DNA of 64,000 bases from Methylotenera_A sp044228245 (GCA_044228245.1 JBGAVG010000005.1:124001-188000); one strand, 5' to 3'; numbered from the stretch's first letter, positions 53,319 through 61,995 are shown. Numbers and translations: made by a program. The notes: generated by a model not told the origin, from the sequence alone.

Positions 53319-54815
53319 ATGAAAACAATCGGTCATTATATTAATGGTAAGCATGTCGCCGGCGCGGGCAAAAGATTAGGCGATGTCTATAACCCTGCCA
53401 CTGGCTCCGTGCAGGCGCAAATTACTTTCGCAACCGCAGAGGAAACAAGCGCAGCGATCAACGCGGCCCAAGCAGCCTTCCCTGCCTGGGCTGCTACACC
53501 CGCGCTAAGACGCGCACGCATCATGTTCAAGTTCAAAGCCTTGCTGGATGATCATGCCAACGATCTAGCCAAGGCCATTTCTCTGGAGCACGGCAAAACC
53601 ATTTCTGATGCACGCGGCGAAGTGACACGCGGCATCGAAGTGGTCGAGTTTGCTTGCGGCGCGCCGCATTTGATGAAAGGCGACTTCAATGACCAGGTCG
53701 GCACCGGCATCGATACCTACAGCATGCACCAGCCGCTGGGCGTGGTAGCGGGCATCACGCCGTTCAACTTTCCCGTCATGGTGCCATTGTGGATGATCCC
53801 CATGGCGTTGGCGGCTGGCAATACGTTTGTGCTGAAACCCTCAGAAAAAACGCCTAGTGCAAGTTTTATGCTGGCAGATTTATTGGCTGAAGCCGGCCTG
53901 CCGGCAGGCGTATTCAACCTGGTGAATGGCGACAAAGAAGCCGTGGATGTACTGCTCACAGACAAACGCGTGCAAGCCATCAGCTTTGTAGGTTCTACTC
54001 CGGTAGCTGAATACATTTACAGCACTGGCACCAAAAATGGCAAACGTGTACAGGCGCTGGGCGGCGCAAAAAATCATCTGGTGGTGATGCCGGATGCAGA
54101 TTTAGACCAGGCCGCCGACGCACTCATTGGCGCGGGTTACGGCTCTGCAGGCGAGCGCTGCATGGCTATTTCCGTGGCAGTGACTGTGGGTGATATTGCC
54201 GATCAATTAGTAGAAAAAATCACTGAAAAAGCAAAAAATATCACCATCGACCAAGGCTTGAACGAGAAAGCCGACATGGGGCCCTTAGTCACGCCGCAGC
54301 ATTTTGCAAAAGTAAAAAGCTATGTCGATTTAGGAGTAACCGAAGGGGCAAAGCTGGCGCTGGACGGCCGTGGTTACAGCCACAAAGGCCATGAAAAGGG
54401 CTTCTTCCTGGCACCGTGTCTGTTCGATCATGTGACCAAAGATATGCGCATTTACAAAGAGGAGATTTTTGGTCCTGTGCTCTGTGTAGTGCGCACCAAG
54501 ACATTTGAGGAAGCGCTGCAACTGGTCAACGACCATGAGTTTGGTAACGGCACCGCAATTTTCACGCGCGATGGTGAAGCCGCGCGTGAGTTCACCAGCC
54601 GCGTACAGGTCGGCATGGTAGGCATCAATGTGGCAATTCCTGTTCCCATAGCATTCCACAGCTTTGGCGGCTGGAAACGCTCGCTGTTTGGCGATCATCA
54701 CATTTATGGCATGGATGGCATCCGCTTTTACACACGGCTTAAAACTACCACCTCACGCTGGCCTGCCAGTAACAACAACTCAGGCACTGAGTTTGTGATG
54801 CCGACCATGAAATAA
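53319..54815 (+). CDS. mmsA: Malonate/methylmalonate-semialdehyde dehydrogenase (CoA-acylating)
   Basis: 498 residues from ATG 53319 (GAGG 8 nt upstream); the longer frame overlaps the preceding gene. MmsA/IolA-type motifs: HYINGKHVAG, QPLGVVAGITPFNFPVMVPLWM, FVGSTPVAEYIY, GAKNHLVVMPDADL, and catalytic Cys in GSAGERCMAIS. It converts malonate semialdehyde to acetyl-CoA and CO2. Pairing with the beta-alanine transaminase mirrors bauA-bauC of Pseudomonas. Confidence 0.92.
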   Translation: MKTIGHYINGKHVAGAGKRLGDVYNPATGSVQAQITFATAEETSAAINAAQAAFPAWAATPALRRARIMFKFKALLDDHANDLAKAISLEHGKTISDARGEVTRGIEVVEFACGAPHLMKGDFNDQVGTGIDTYSMHQPLGVVAGITPFNFPVMVPLWMIPMALAAGNTFVLKPSEKTPSASFMLADLLAEAGLPAGVFNLVNGDKEAVDVLLTDKRVQAISFVGSTPVAEYIYSTGTKNGKRVQALGGAKNHLVVMPDADLDQAADALIGAGYGSAGERCMAISVAVTVGDIADQLVEKITEKAKNITIDQGLNEKADMGPLVTPQHFAKVKSYVDLGVTEGAKLALDGRGYSHKGHEKGFFLAPCLFDHVTKDMRIYKEEIFGPVLCVVRTKTFEEALQLVNDHEFGNGTAIFTRDGEAAREFTSRVQVGMVGINVAIPVPIAFHSFGGWKRSLFGDHHIYGMDGIRFYTRLKTTTSRWPASNNNSGTEFVMPTMK

Positions 54816-54831
54816 ACTGCCTTATCCAAAT

Positions 54832-54857
54832 AAAAAGGGTGCCGACGCACCCCTTTT
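54832..54857. terminator. Bidirectional terminator between mmsA and the porin
   Basis: GGGTGC (54837-54842) pairs with GCACCC (54847-54852) over a 4 nt loop, flanked by five A on the left and, after one C, four T on the right. Both converging transcripts end here. Confidence 0.8.
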
Positions 54858-54879
54858 ATGACTGCTTATTTAACACCAA

Positions 54880-55845
54880 TTACCAAGTACGTTTAACAAA
54901 GAACCATAATTTTTCTTGGTTAGTATCTCTGCCATCAGAAGTCACATAAAACGCTTCGCTTTTTACATTAAATGTATCTGTGTAATATGCGCCAGCACTG
55001 AAGCCTTCGATTGGCTTGCCCGCACTTGGAATGCTGAAGTTTCTGCTCAAGCCAATCGCCAGGTCGCTTTGTGAGCCCAGCAGATTTGGCGTGTGTTGAT
55101 ACCCGACTTTTGCCAGGAAGTTCAAATCAGCAATCGGCAGCGTGTAGTTGAACTTGAGTTCGTTATAGGTAGCTCCTGTGGTATCGCTAGTGCCATCTTT
55201 AGTTCCAGATGGGGCAGCACCATAATAATTTGTTGGGATGTAATAAAATGTATATGTTAACCATTTATAAGACAATGCGATGGATGTTTCAAGTGTGTTT
55301 TGTTTTTTACCATCACTGAAACCAGTGGTTGAACCATTATAACTAAATGATTTTTCACGATCAGGATAATAATAGTAATTTGCCAATACATTAACACCAA
55401 AGCCACTGTCAAAAGTGTGTGCGTAGCCAGCATACCAATCGGTTTCTAAGCGATTACCACCAGAAAAGCCATCACCATGGCCTGTGAATTCTTTATCGAT
55501 GTTAGAAAACCATGCGCCTAAATAAAAACCGCTGCTATGTGCGTAATCTACGCCGCCCTGTAAAGCCGGCCCATCACTTAATGCAACGCCACGGAACATA
55601 TATTCACTGTATAAACCAAGATTGAAAGTGAATGAGTGCGGTGACGCTGGCTCGGCTGGAGCAGCCGGTGCTGCGGCTTCAACTGCAGGTGCAGCCTCTG
55701 CGGCAGCTGGTGCAGCTGGTGCAGCTGTATCAGCTGCTGGCGCTGCTGCCTCATCCGCGAATGTATAAGCGCTGCTCAATAAAAGTGGTGCAGCACATAA
55801 TGCGCTCAACACATGACGGTTTAATAACCAACTAATCGTTTTCAT
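54880..55845 (-). CDS. TorF-family putative outer-membrane porin
   Basis: 321 residues. Signal peptide to about residue 30, an Ala/Pro-rich linker (31-68), then a beta-barrel opening with SFTFNLGLYSEYMFRGVALSDGPALQGGVDY, the TIGR02001 (TorF) signature, and closing with an aromatic-rich end strand (KLWFFVKRTW). AAGGGAG is 5 nt upstream of the ATG. Probably an outer-membrane channel. Upstream NtrC-like sites and a sigma-54-like promoter suggest induction under nitrogen limitation, so amines, ammonium-yielding compounds or another nitrogen solute are likely cargo (inference). Confidence 0.8.
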   Translation of the reverse strand: MKTISWLLNRHVLSALCAAPLLLSSAYTFADEAAAPAADTAAPAAPAAAEAAPAVEAAAPAAPAEPASPHSFTFNLGLYSEYMFRGVALSDGPALQGGVDYAHSSGFYLGAWFSNIDKEFTGHGDGFSGGNRLETDWYAGYAHTFDSGFGVNVLANYYYYPDREKSFSYNGSTTGFSDGKKQNTLETSIALSYKWLTYTFYYIPTNYYGAAPSGTKDGTSDTTGATYNELKFNYTLPIADLNFLAKVGYQHTPNLLGSQSDLAIGLSRNFSIPSAGKPIEGFSAGAYYTDTFNVKSEAFYVTSDGRDTNQEKLWFFVKRTW

Positions 55846-55962
55846 AAGACTCCCTTAATTTCCCTTAACATATAAAAATACTGCAACACTTAAAATTTCA
55901 ACCTGAACCTGCACCAAATTTGTTCGTTTTATTTTTAACATTAGCTATTACTACCTGCGCTA

Positions 55963-55979
55963 GCATTTTTAGCGCCCTT
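55963..55979 (-). promoter_or_regulatory. Possible sigma-54 promoter for the porin gene
   Basis: Read on the minus strand the element is GGGCGCTAAAAATGCT, with GG and GC separated by exactly 10 bp. It fits TGGCACG-N4-TTGC moderately well. The start would be near 55951, giving a 105 nt leader. NtrC-like sites lie about 190 bp upstream. Confidence 0.45.
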
Positions 55980-56133
55980 GAATACACAGTATCAAATAGC
56001 CTGTGCATAAACAAGGTAAGTTATATTGAATACAAGATTATTTTAAAGACAACACCGCACTTTTTGCGTTTTTACCACAACATTTCGGCATTTTTACACA
56101 AAAAAGCTATGTTATTGATATATATGTTAATTT

Positions 56134-56170
56134 TGCACTCAATTAGTGCAAAAAAATCCAAAATGGTGCA
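56134..56170. promoter_or_regulatory. Tandem NtrC-like enhancer sites
   Basis: TGCAC-N7-GTGCA (56134-56150) is a full 17 bp NtrC-type palindrome, extended by T on the left and A on the right. A second site ending GGTGCA (56165-56170) has one good half. Centres are 20 bp apart, two helical turns, the usual pairing of NtrC dimers. The rest of the 480 bp gap from 55846 to 56326 shows no gene; a 96-codon frame there looks spurious. Confidence 0.6.
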
Positions 56171-56326
56171 TGGAAATATACATATTGAAGTGGTTCTATG
56201 CGAAGCCTAATTAATATTTACAATTGGGTCTGATTATTGATAATTCGACTAGAAGCCTGAAACAAATTTTAATTGATGATGACCATCAACCAATTAAAGA
56301 TTGATGTAAAAAATGATTGTTATTTT

Positions 56327-56403
56327 TGGTCGGGACGGCAAGATTCGAACTTGCGACCCCTTGCACCCCATGCAAGTACGCTACCAGGCTGCGCTACGCC
56401 CCG
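56327..56403 (-). tRNA. tRNA-Pro (anticodon GGG)
   Basis: 77 nt, CCA encoded (56327-56329). Acceptor strand CGGGGCG pairs with CGTCCCG with one G-U. The anticodon arm is CTTGC-ATGGGGT-GCAAG, giving anticodon GGG; T loop TTCGAAT. Reads proline codon CCC. Confidence 0.95.
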
Positions 56404-56436
56404 AACCGCGTTGCTGTTGATTTGCAACGAGCGAGC

Positions 56437-56442
56437 ATTATA
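56437..56442 (-). promoter_or_regulatory. -10 element of tRNA-Pro
   Basis: TATAAT on the minus strand, followed by a GC-rich GCTCGCTCG discriminator of the kind seen at stringently controlled stable-RNA promoters. The start would be near 56430, 27 nt before the mature 5' end. The -35 is poor. Confidence 0.5.
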
Positions 56443-56526
56443 AATGAAATGACCGGATACGGATTAGATCTGGCGCATTAAAGATAAAACTTTTTTGATT
56501 GACGCCGGAATTGACTGCTTTTTAAG

Positions 56527-56931
56527 CTAAGCTCGCAATAACTGAATGACTTCGCGCAGCCCGTTTTTGAATGCATAAAAATCAAAATCGCTTGTCGATG
56601 CTGTTTCACTGTTGGAAACTTGGGTATTCGCATGAGGCATGACTGCCGGTTCCGTGACCTCTTCCGCACCATCCAGGCGATTTCGTGCGCCACTGATAGT
56701 AAAGCCTTGCTCATAAAGCAGTTCGCGGATCTTGCGGATTAATAATACTTCATGATGCTGGTAATAGCGGCGGTTGCCGCGGCGCTTTACTGGCTTGAGC
56801 TGCGTAAATTCCTGCTCCCAATAGCGCAATACATGCGGTTTTACGCCGCATAACTCACTTACCTCACCAATGGTAAAGTACCGCTTGGCGGGGATGGGTG
56901 GTAATTGTACTTTTGCGGCGGGATCAAGCAT
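56527..56931 (-). CDS. MerR-family transcriptional regulator
   Basis: 134 residues. The N-terminal MerR winged helix (about 18-86) has YFTIGEVSELCGVKPHVLRYWEQEF and RRGNRRYYQHHEVLLIRKI. The C-terminal part is short and without a metal-binding Cys pair. This member is regularly found after ihfA in beta- and gammaproteobacteria; its regulon is not well known. It starts 15 bp after ihfA and ends the thrS operon. Confidence 0.9.
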   Translation of the reverse strand: MLDPAAKVQLPPIPAKRYFTIGEVSELCGVKPHVLRYWEQEFTQLKPVKRRGNRRYYQHHEVLLIRKIRELLYEQGFTISGARNRLDGAEEVTEPAVMPHANTQVSNSETASTSDFDFYAFKNGLREVIQLLRA

Positions 56932-56946
56932 TGTTAATTATTGACC

Positions 56947-57240
56947 TTAGCTGGCGTAATGTTCTTCTACTTTGCTTTTTAATTTCTGGCTGGCATGAAA
57001 TGTCACCACTCGGCGTGCTGTAATCGGGATTTCTTCGCCTGTTTTTGGATTGCGGCCTGGACGCTCGGATTTTTTGCGCAATTCAAAATTGCCAAAACCT
57101 GATAACTTCACACTATCGCCAGTTTCTAAAGCGGTGCGTACTTCCTCAAAAAACGCTTCCACCATATCCTTCGCCTCACGCTTATTTAAGCCGACGTGCT
57201 CAAATAATAAATCAGCCAGATCGGCCTTTGTTAATGTCAT
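56947..57240 (-). CDS. ihfA: Integration host factor alpha subunit
   Basis: 97 residues, canonical: TLTKADLADLLFEHVGLNKREAKDMVEAFFEE and the DNA-intercalating beta arm RPGRNPKTGEEIPI. With IhfB it bends DNA, including at sigma-54 promoters such as those proposed in this window. It is 48 bp after pheT. Confidence 0.97.
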   Translation of the reverse strand: MTLTKADLADLLFEHVGLNKREAKDMVEAFFEEVRTALETGDSVKLSGFGNFELRKKSERPGRNPKTGEEIPITARRVVTFHASQKLKSKVEEHYAS

Positions 57241-57288
57241 GCAACTTCCTCCACGAACCTTTATTGCTTACTTTAATTTATTTACAGC

Positions 57289-59640
57289 CTAATTACGTAA
57301 CGATGCGCCGAATTGTTTTTCCAGCAATTTGAGCAGTTCGGCCATAGCCATTTCTGCTTCTGTATCCAACAAAGTTTTATGAGTATCTTGCATAAGTACA
57401 AGAAATGCAAGGCTTTTTTTATTTTCCGCGATGCCTTTTCCCTGGTAAACATCAAATAATTGTATTTGATGCAACAGTGGAATTTTAGCCTCATGCACTG
57501 CATTCACAATAGCCTGAACGGGTAAATCTGCATCGACGACCACGGCAATATCACGGCGCACCGGCAAGAATTTAGACACTTCCTGGTACTGCGCCACCTT
57601 GGTTTGCATGAGCGGCGCTACAGCCAGCTCGAACAAAACCGTATTTTTAGGCAAGCTGTAATGCTGCTGCCATTTTGGATGCAGCTTGCCCAGCCAGCCT
57701 ATCGGTTTGCCGTGCAGGTTAACTTGGGCAGATTGTCCAGGATGCAAGGCTGGATGCGCCTCGGCACGATACTCCGCCTGGTTATGTGTCAAGCAATCCA
57801 CGATAGCTTTTACATCAAAAAAATCCACGTCTCGCGCCTTGCCGCCCCATTGCTCAGGTTGAAACTCGCCGTAGGCCAAGCCTGAAACCTGCGTTTGTTC
57901 ACTATAGCTTTGTTTGTCAGCAAAATAACTGGCGCCCATCTCAAATAACATGGCACGCTCTTGTTTACGGTTCAAATTATAGGTCAGCGCATCCAGCAGC
58001 CCGCCCCACAACCCACTGCGCATCACGCTTAAGTTGCTTGCAATGGGATTCTTGAGCTTGATCGGGTTCGCATTCCCCATCAACTCGCGCTCCCAGTGCT
58101 CATCCACAAAGCTGTAAGCCACTATTTCCTGATAGCCTTGCGCCTGCAAAACATCTGCCACCCAAGCCTTATTTAATGCGGCTTCCGGAGCATCCAGCAT
58201 GCGCAATTCAGCATGTGGCACAATCGCGGTCAGATGGTCATAGCCATACAGCCTGGCGATTTCTTCGATCAAATCTTCCTCGCGTGCAATGTCAAACCGG
58301 TAACTAGGTGCCTGCACCGCATACACGCCGGCATGCTCGCTATTTGCAAAACCTAACTGCGTGAGCAATTTTGTGACCGTGGCTTGCGGAATCTGCATGC
58401 CCAGCACCGAACATAACCGCGCATAGCGCAGACTCACCGTGTTACGCACTGGCAATTCAGTGACCGCCTGGGTAATCGCGCCGGCTTTGCCGCCGCAAAC
58501 CTCCAGAATAAGCGCAGTCGCGCGCTCTATAGCATTCAGGGTATTGCCAAAATCCACGCCGCGTTCAAAACGATAGGATGAATCTGTGCTCAAGCCCAAT
58601 CGGCGCGCCTTGCCAGCCATGATGTCTGGGGTGAAAAAGGCACTTTCCAAAAACACGGCACTTGTGGTTTCACTGACTGAAGTCGGCTCGCCGCCCATAA
58701 CGCCCGCCAGTGCGATGGCGCCACTATTATCGGCAATGACCAGATCATCATTGGCCAGTTTCACTTCGGTGTCATTCAGCAGCTTAAGCGTTTCGCCCGC
58801 TTTGGCAAAACGCACTTCAATATAGTCGCCCAACTTGGCAAGGTCAAACGCGTGCATAGGCTGGCCAAGTTCCAGCAGCACGTAATTGGTGATATCGACA
58901 ATTGCGCTGATACTGCGCACGCCGCTGCGCTCAAGGTTACGCACCATCCAATCGGGCGTTGTGGCTTGCGCATTCACGCCTTCAATTACGCGGCCATAAT
59001 AGGCCGGGCAGGCTTGTGGCGCATTCACCAGAACTGCTTGCGTACCTTGTGATTCAATTTTCGCAGGTGTGATTTTTGGCAAGGTTAGTGGCGCGCCAGT
59101 AATCGCCACCACATCGCGCGCAATCCCCAAAACGCTTAAACAATCAGCACGATTGGGCGTGAGTTTCAATGTGAACAGATTGTCATTCAGGCTTAAATAC
59201 TCACGGATATCCTGGCCAACAGTCGCGTCTGCAGGCAACTCCAGCAAACCTGATGCTTCTTCTGCCAAACCCAGTTCTTTGGCCGAACACATCATGCCGA
59301 ACGATTCCACACCGCGCACTTTGGCCTCTTTAATGGCAAAGCCAGGCAATTCCGCTCCAACCAAAGCGCATGGTGCTTTCAGGCCAACTCTGGCGTTGCT
59401 TGCGCCACACACAATCTGCAAGGTTTCTTTGCCCACATTCACTTTGCATACCTGCAGGCGATCGGCATCCGGATGTTTTTCCGCTTCGATGATCTCGCCA
59501 ATCACCACTTTGGTAAATGGCTTGGCGACAGGCGTCATCTCTTCCACCTCAAGCCCCGCCATGGTCAGCGCGTGGCTTAGTTCTTCTGAGCTTAAGTTTG
59601 GGTTAACAAAGGTTCTTAACCAGTCTTCTGAGAATTGCAT
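57289..59640 (-). CDS. pheT: Phenylalanyl-tRNA synthetase beta subunit
   Basis: 783 residues. An N-terminal EMAP-type tRNA-binding domain (about 40-150), the B3/B4 editing region (about 215-385), B5 (about 400-475), a catalytic-like core, and a C-terminal anticodon-binding FDX-ACB domain (about 690-783, FLPVRRDIAVVVDADLPVQ). Forms the alpha2-beta2 enzyme with PheS. It starts 6 bp after pheS. Confidence 0.97.
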   Translation of the reverse strand: MQFSEDWLRTFVNPNLSSEELSHALTMAGLEVEEMTPVAKPFTKVVIGEIIEAEKHPDADRLQVCKVNVGKETLQIVCGASNARVGLKAPCALVGAELPGFAIKEAKVRGVESFGMMCSAKELGLAEEASGLLELPADATVGQDIREYLSLNDNLFTLKLTPNRADCLSVLGIARDVVAITGAPLTLPKITPAKIESQGTQAVLVNAPQACPAYYGRVIEGVNAQATTPDWMVRNLERSGVRSISAIVDITNYVLLELGQPMHAFDLAKLGDYIEVRFAKAGETLKLLNDTEVKLANDDLVIADNSGAIALAGVMGGEPTSVSETTSAVFLESAFFTPDIMAGKARRLGLSTDSSYRFERGVDFGNTLNAIERATALILEVCGGKAGAITQAVTELPVRNTVSLRYARLCSVLGMQIPQATVTKLLTQLGFANSEHAGVYAVQAPSYRFDIAREEDLIEEIARLYGYDHLTAIVPHAELRMLDAPEAALNKAWVADVLQAQGYQEIVAYSFVDEHWERELMGNANPIKLKNPIASNLSVMRSGLWGGLLDALTYNLNRKQERAMLFEMGASYFADKQSYSEQTQVSGLAYGEFQPEQWGGKARDVDFFDVKAIVDCLTHNQAEYRAEAHPALHPGQSAQVNLHGKPIGWLGKLHPKWQQHYSLPKNTVLFELAVAPLMQTKVAQYQEVSKFLPVRRDIAVVVDADLPVQAIVNAVHEAKIPLLHQIQLFDVYQGKGIAENKKSLAFLVLMQDTHKTLLDTEAEMAMAELLKLLEKQFGASLRN

Positions 59641-59646
59641 AAGTGT

Positions 59647-60633
59647 TTACTTGTTGAATTGCTGCAAAAAGCGCAAATCGTTATTAAAAAAGTGGCGCAA
59701 ATCATTCACGCCATAACGCAGCATGGCAAGGCGCTCTACGCCCAAGCCAAAAGCGAAGCCGCGGTATTTTTCACTGTCGATATTCACGTGTTTAAACACT
59801 TCCGGGTGCACCATGCCGCAGCCGCCAATCTCCAGCCAGCCGCCGTTCCAGCTCATATCCATCTCGGCAGAAGGTTCGGTAAACGGGAAGAATGAAGGAC
59901 GAAAACGCACGGTCAAATCATCGCGCTCGAAGAATTTTTGCAGAAAATCCTGCACCACGCCTTTTAGGTTGGCAAAGCTGACATTTTCGTCCACCCACAA
60001 GCCTTCCACCTGGTGAAACATGGGCGAATGCGTCGCGTCAGAATCCACGCGATACACGCGGCCTGGCGCGATAATCTTGAGTGGAGGTTCTTTATTTTCC
60101 ATGTAGTGAATTTGTACGGGCGAAGTGTGCGTACGCAATACGTTTGCGTCATCCACATAAAACGTATCGTGCATGGCACGTGCCGGATGATTCTCTGGGA
60201 TATTCAATGCGGTGAAATTATAGAAATCCGTTTCGATTTCCGGGCCGGTCGCCACCTCAAAACCAATCGAGTGAAACAAGGTTTCAATACGCTGCAGGGT
60301 TAACGTGACGGGATGCAAGCCGCCTTGCGATTGCGCGCGTGCGGGCAAGGTGACATCAATCGATTCCTGCGCCAGCTGTTTCGCTTGCGCCGCATTTAAA
60401 ATGGCCTCGCGGCGCGCATTTAAAGCGGCTTCAATCGCCTGCTTGACCACGTTGATAGCGGCACCTGCGGCGGGGCGCTCTTCTGCACTTAGTTTGCCCA
60501 GGCCTTTTAACGCTTCGGTCAAGACACCCGTTTTGCCCAAATACTTGGCTTTAGCATTTTCCAGTGCAGGCATATCTTCGCAAGCTGAAAAGTCGGTCTG
60601 CGATGCTGCGATTAAGTGATCCAAATTAGCCAT
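59647..60633 (-). CDS. pheS: Phenylalanyl-tRNA synthetase alpha subunit
   Basis: 328 residues. N-terminal coiled coil (about 1-85), class II motif 2 near MFHQVEGLWVDE, and motif 3 GFAFGLGVERLAMLRYGV. Charges tRNA-Phe together with PheT. A strong terminator lies between rplT and pheS, so pheST expression depends on readthrough or a nearby promoter. Confidence 0.97.
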   Translation of the reverse strand: MANLDHLIAASQTDFSACEDMPALENAKAKYLGKTGVLTEALKGLGKLSAEERPAAGAAINVVKQAIEAALNARREAILNAAQAKQLAQESIDVTLPARAQSQGGLHPVTLTLQRIETLFHSIGFEVATGPEIETDFYNFTALNIPENHPARAMHDTFYVDDANVLRTHTSPVQIHYMENKEPPLKIIAPGRVYRVDSDATHSPMFHQVEGLWVDENVSFANLKGVVQDFLQKFFERDDLTVRFRPSFFPFTEPSAEMDMSWNGGWLEIGGCGMVHPEVFKHVNIDSEKYRGFAFGLGVERLAMLRYGVNDLRHFFNNDLRFLQQFNK

Positions 60634-60670
60634 GCGTCATTTTAACTTAGTTAAGTGATTGATTGAACAT

Positions 60671-60699
60671 AAAAAAAGAGGCCGCAGCCTCTTTTTTTA
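60671..60699 (-). terminator. Intrinsic terminator between rplT and pheS
   Basis: AGAGGC and GCCTCT pair around a 4 nt loop within a longer A/T-flanked palindrome. T-runs of seven occur on both strands. In the minus direction it ends the rplT transcript; it may act as an attenuator for pheST, though no Phe-rich leader peptide is visible in this 76 bp gap. Confidence 0.85.
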
Positions 60700-60709
60700 A
60701 TTGGGTAAC

Positions 60710-61069
60710 TTAAGCTGCTAAACCGGTTTTTGCCATTTCTACAAATTTGGCAAATGCGGCTTTATCAAATACAGCCAAGTCCGCTAACACTTTGCGATCC
60801 ACTTCCACAGCGGCTTTTTTCAAACCATTCATGAAACGGCTGTAAGTCAAACCGCACTCACGCGCACCGGCGTTGATACGTGCAATCCACAAGGTGCGGA
60901 ATTGACGTTTTTTCTGGCGGCGGTCGCGATATTGATATTGACCCGCTTTCATTACCGCTTGCTTGGCAATGCGGTAAACGTTCTTGCGGCGACCGCGGTA
61001 ACCCTTGGCAGCGTTTAATACTTTTTTGTGTCTCGCACGGGCGATGACACCACGTTTTACTCTAGGCAT
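60710..61069 (-). CDS. rplT: 50S ribosomal protein L20
   Basis: 119 residues, canonical: MPRVKRGVIARARHKKVLN and GYRGRRKNVYRIAKQAV. Binds 23S rRNA early in 50S assembly and, in known species, represses its own operon. 10 bp after rpmI. Confidence 0.98.
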   Translation of the reverse strand: MPRVKRGVIARARHKKVLNAAKGYRGRRKNVYRIAKQAVMKAGQYQYRDRRQKKRQFRTLWIARINAGARECGLTYSRFMNGLKKAAVEVDRKVLADLAVFDKAAFAKFVEMAKTGLAA

Positions 61070-61079
61070 ATCGGTCTCC

Positions 61080-61277
61080 TTATTGGGTTGGCATCATGGC
61101 GCGAACGCGCTTGACGTCGGTTGCAGAGATGATCGCCGTGCCGCGTAATTTACGCTTTTGCTTGGTGGTCTTTTTGGTAAGAATATGGCGCAAATGTGAA
61201 TGCGTACGTTTCACCTTGCCATTTCCTAAGAACTTAAAGCGCTTTTTGGCGCTGCTCTTTGTTTTCATTTTTGGCAT
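61080..61277 (-). CDS. rpmI: 50S ribosomal protein L35
   Basis: 65 residues, canonical start MPKMKTKSSAKKRFKFLGNG and RHILTKKTTKQKRKLRG. AAGGAG lies 6-7 nt before the ATG. Between infC and rplT. Confidence 0.98.
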   Translation of the reverse strand: MPKMKTKSSAKKRFKFLGNGKVKRTHSHLRHILTKKTTKQKRKLRGTAIISATDVKRVRAMMPTQ

Positions 61278-61345
61278 TTTTTTCTCCTTAAGAGTAGTTA
61301 AGAGCGCCTAGGCATGCCATTTCGCCGTATCGCTCGAGTAAAACT

Positions 61346-61939
61346 TTAACTTGCTGCTACTTTTTCCACTGTTTTCTCAACAGTTTTTTCTGCCGGTTTT
61401 TCCTTAGCCGCTTTCACTGGCACTTTTTTGGCGGGTGCGAGCACCATCACCATTTGCCGGCCTTCCATTTTAGGAAACTGCTCGACCACTGCGTGTTCCT
61501 GCAAATCTGCTTCTACACGTTTCAATAAGGCTAACCCAAATTCCTGGTGCGTAATCTCGCGGCCCCTGAAACGCAGCGTAATCTTGGCTTTATCGCCCTC
61601 ACCCAAAAAGCGGATGATATTTCGGAGCTTTATATTGTAATCGCCATCATCCGTACCCGGACGAAACTTGATTTCTTTAATAACAACCTGTTTTTGTTTA
61701 AGTTTTTGCTCATGCTGACGTTTGCTTTCAGCATACTTAAACTTACCGTAATCCATCAACCTGCACACTGGCGGCACTGCATTTGGCGCGATTTCCACCA
61801 AATCAATATCGGCTTCTTCTGCTTTTGCAAAGGCTTCTCGTAAACTCACAATGCCTAACGGCTCGCCTTCTATGCCCACCAAACGAACTTCGGGTGCAGT
61901 AATATCCCCGTTAATTCGTGTTTCTTTGTCCTGTGCTAT
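61346..61939 (-). CDS. infC: Translation initiation factor IF-3, probable AUA start
   Basis: 197 residues if translation begins at the ATA codon 61937-61939. The conserved N-terminus DKETRINGDITAPEVRLVGIEG lies in frame upstream of any ATG, GTG or TTG that would keep it. AGGAG stands 6 nt before the ATA. The first standard start, TTG 61882, would delete the conserved N-domain beginning. E. coli infC uses AUU for autorepression, since IF-3 discriminates against such codons; the same is inferred here. The C-terminus has an extra Lys/Ala/Glu-rich tail (about 170-197). 56 bp after thrS. Confidence 0.9.
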   Translation of the reverse strand: MAQDKETRINGDITAPEVRLVGIEGEPLGIVSLREAFAKAEEADIDLVEIAPNAVPPVCRLMDYGKFKYAESKRQHEQKLKQKQVVIKEIKFRPGTDDGDYNIKLRNIIRFLGEGDKAKITLRFRGREITHQEFGLALLKRVEADLQEHAVVEQFPKMEGRQMVMVLAPAKKVPVKAAKEKPAEKTVEKTVEKVAAS

Positions 61940-61995
61940 TGCTGACTCCTGTTCTGTACTATAAAAAATTAAACCGCGCTAGCCAAAAAAACAGT

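Noticed and set aside
55920..56210. A 96-codon plus-strand frame in the porin upstream region
   Set aside because: No recognisable domain, no clear ribosome site, very AT-rich, and it covers the NtrC-like sites; more likely regulatory DNA.
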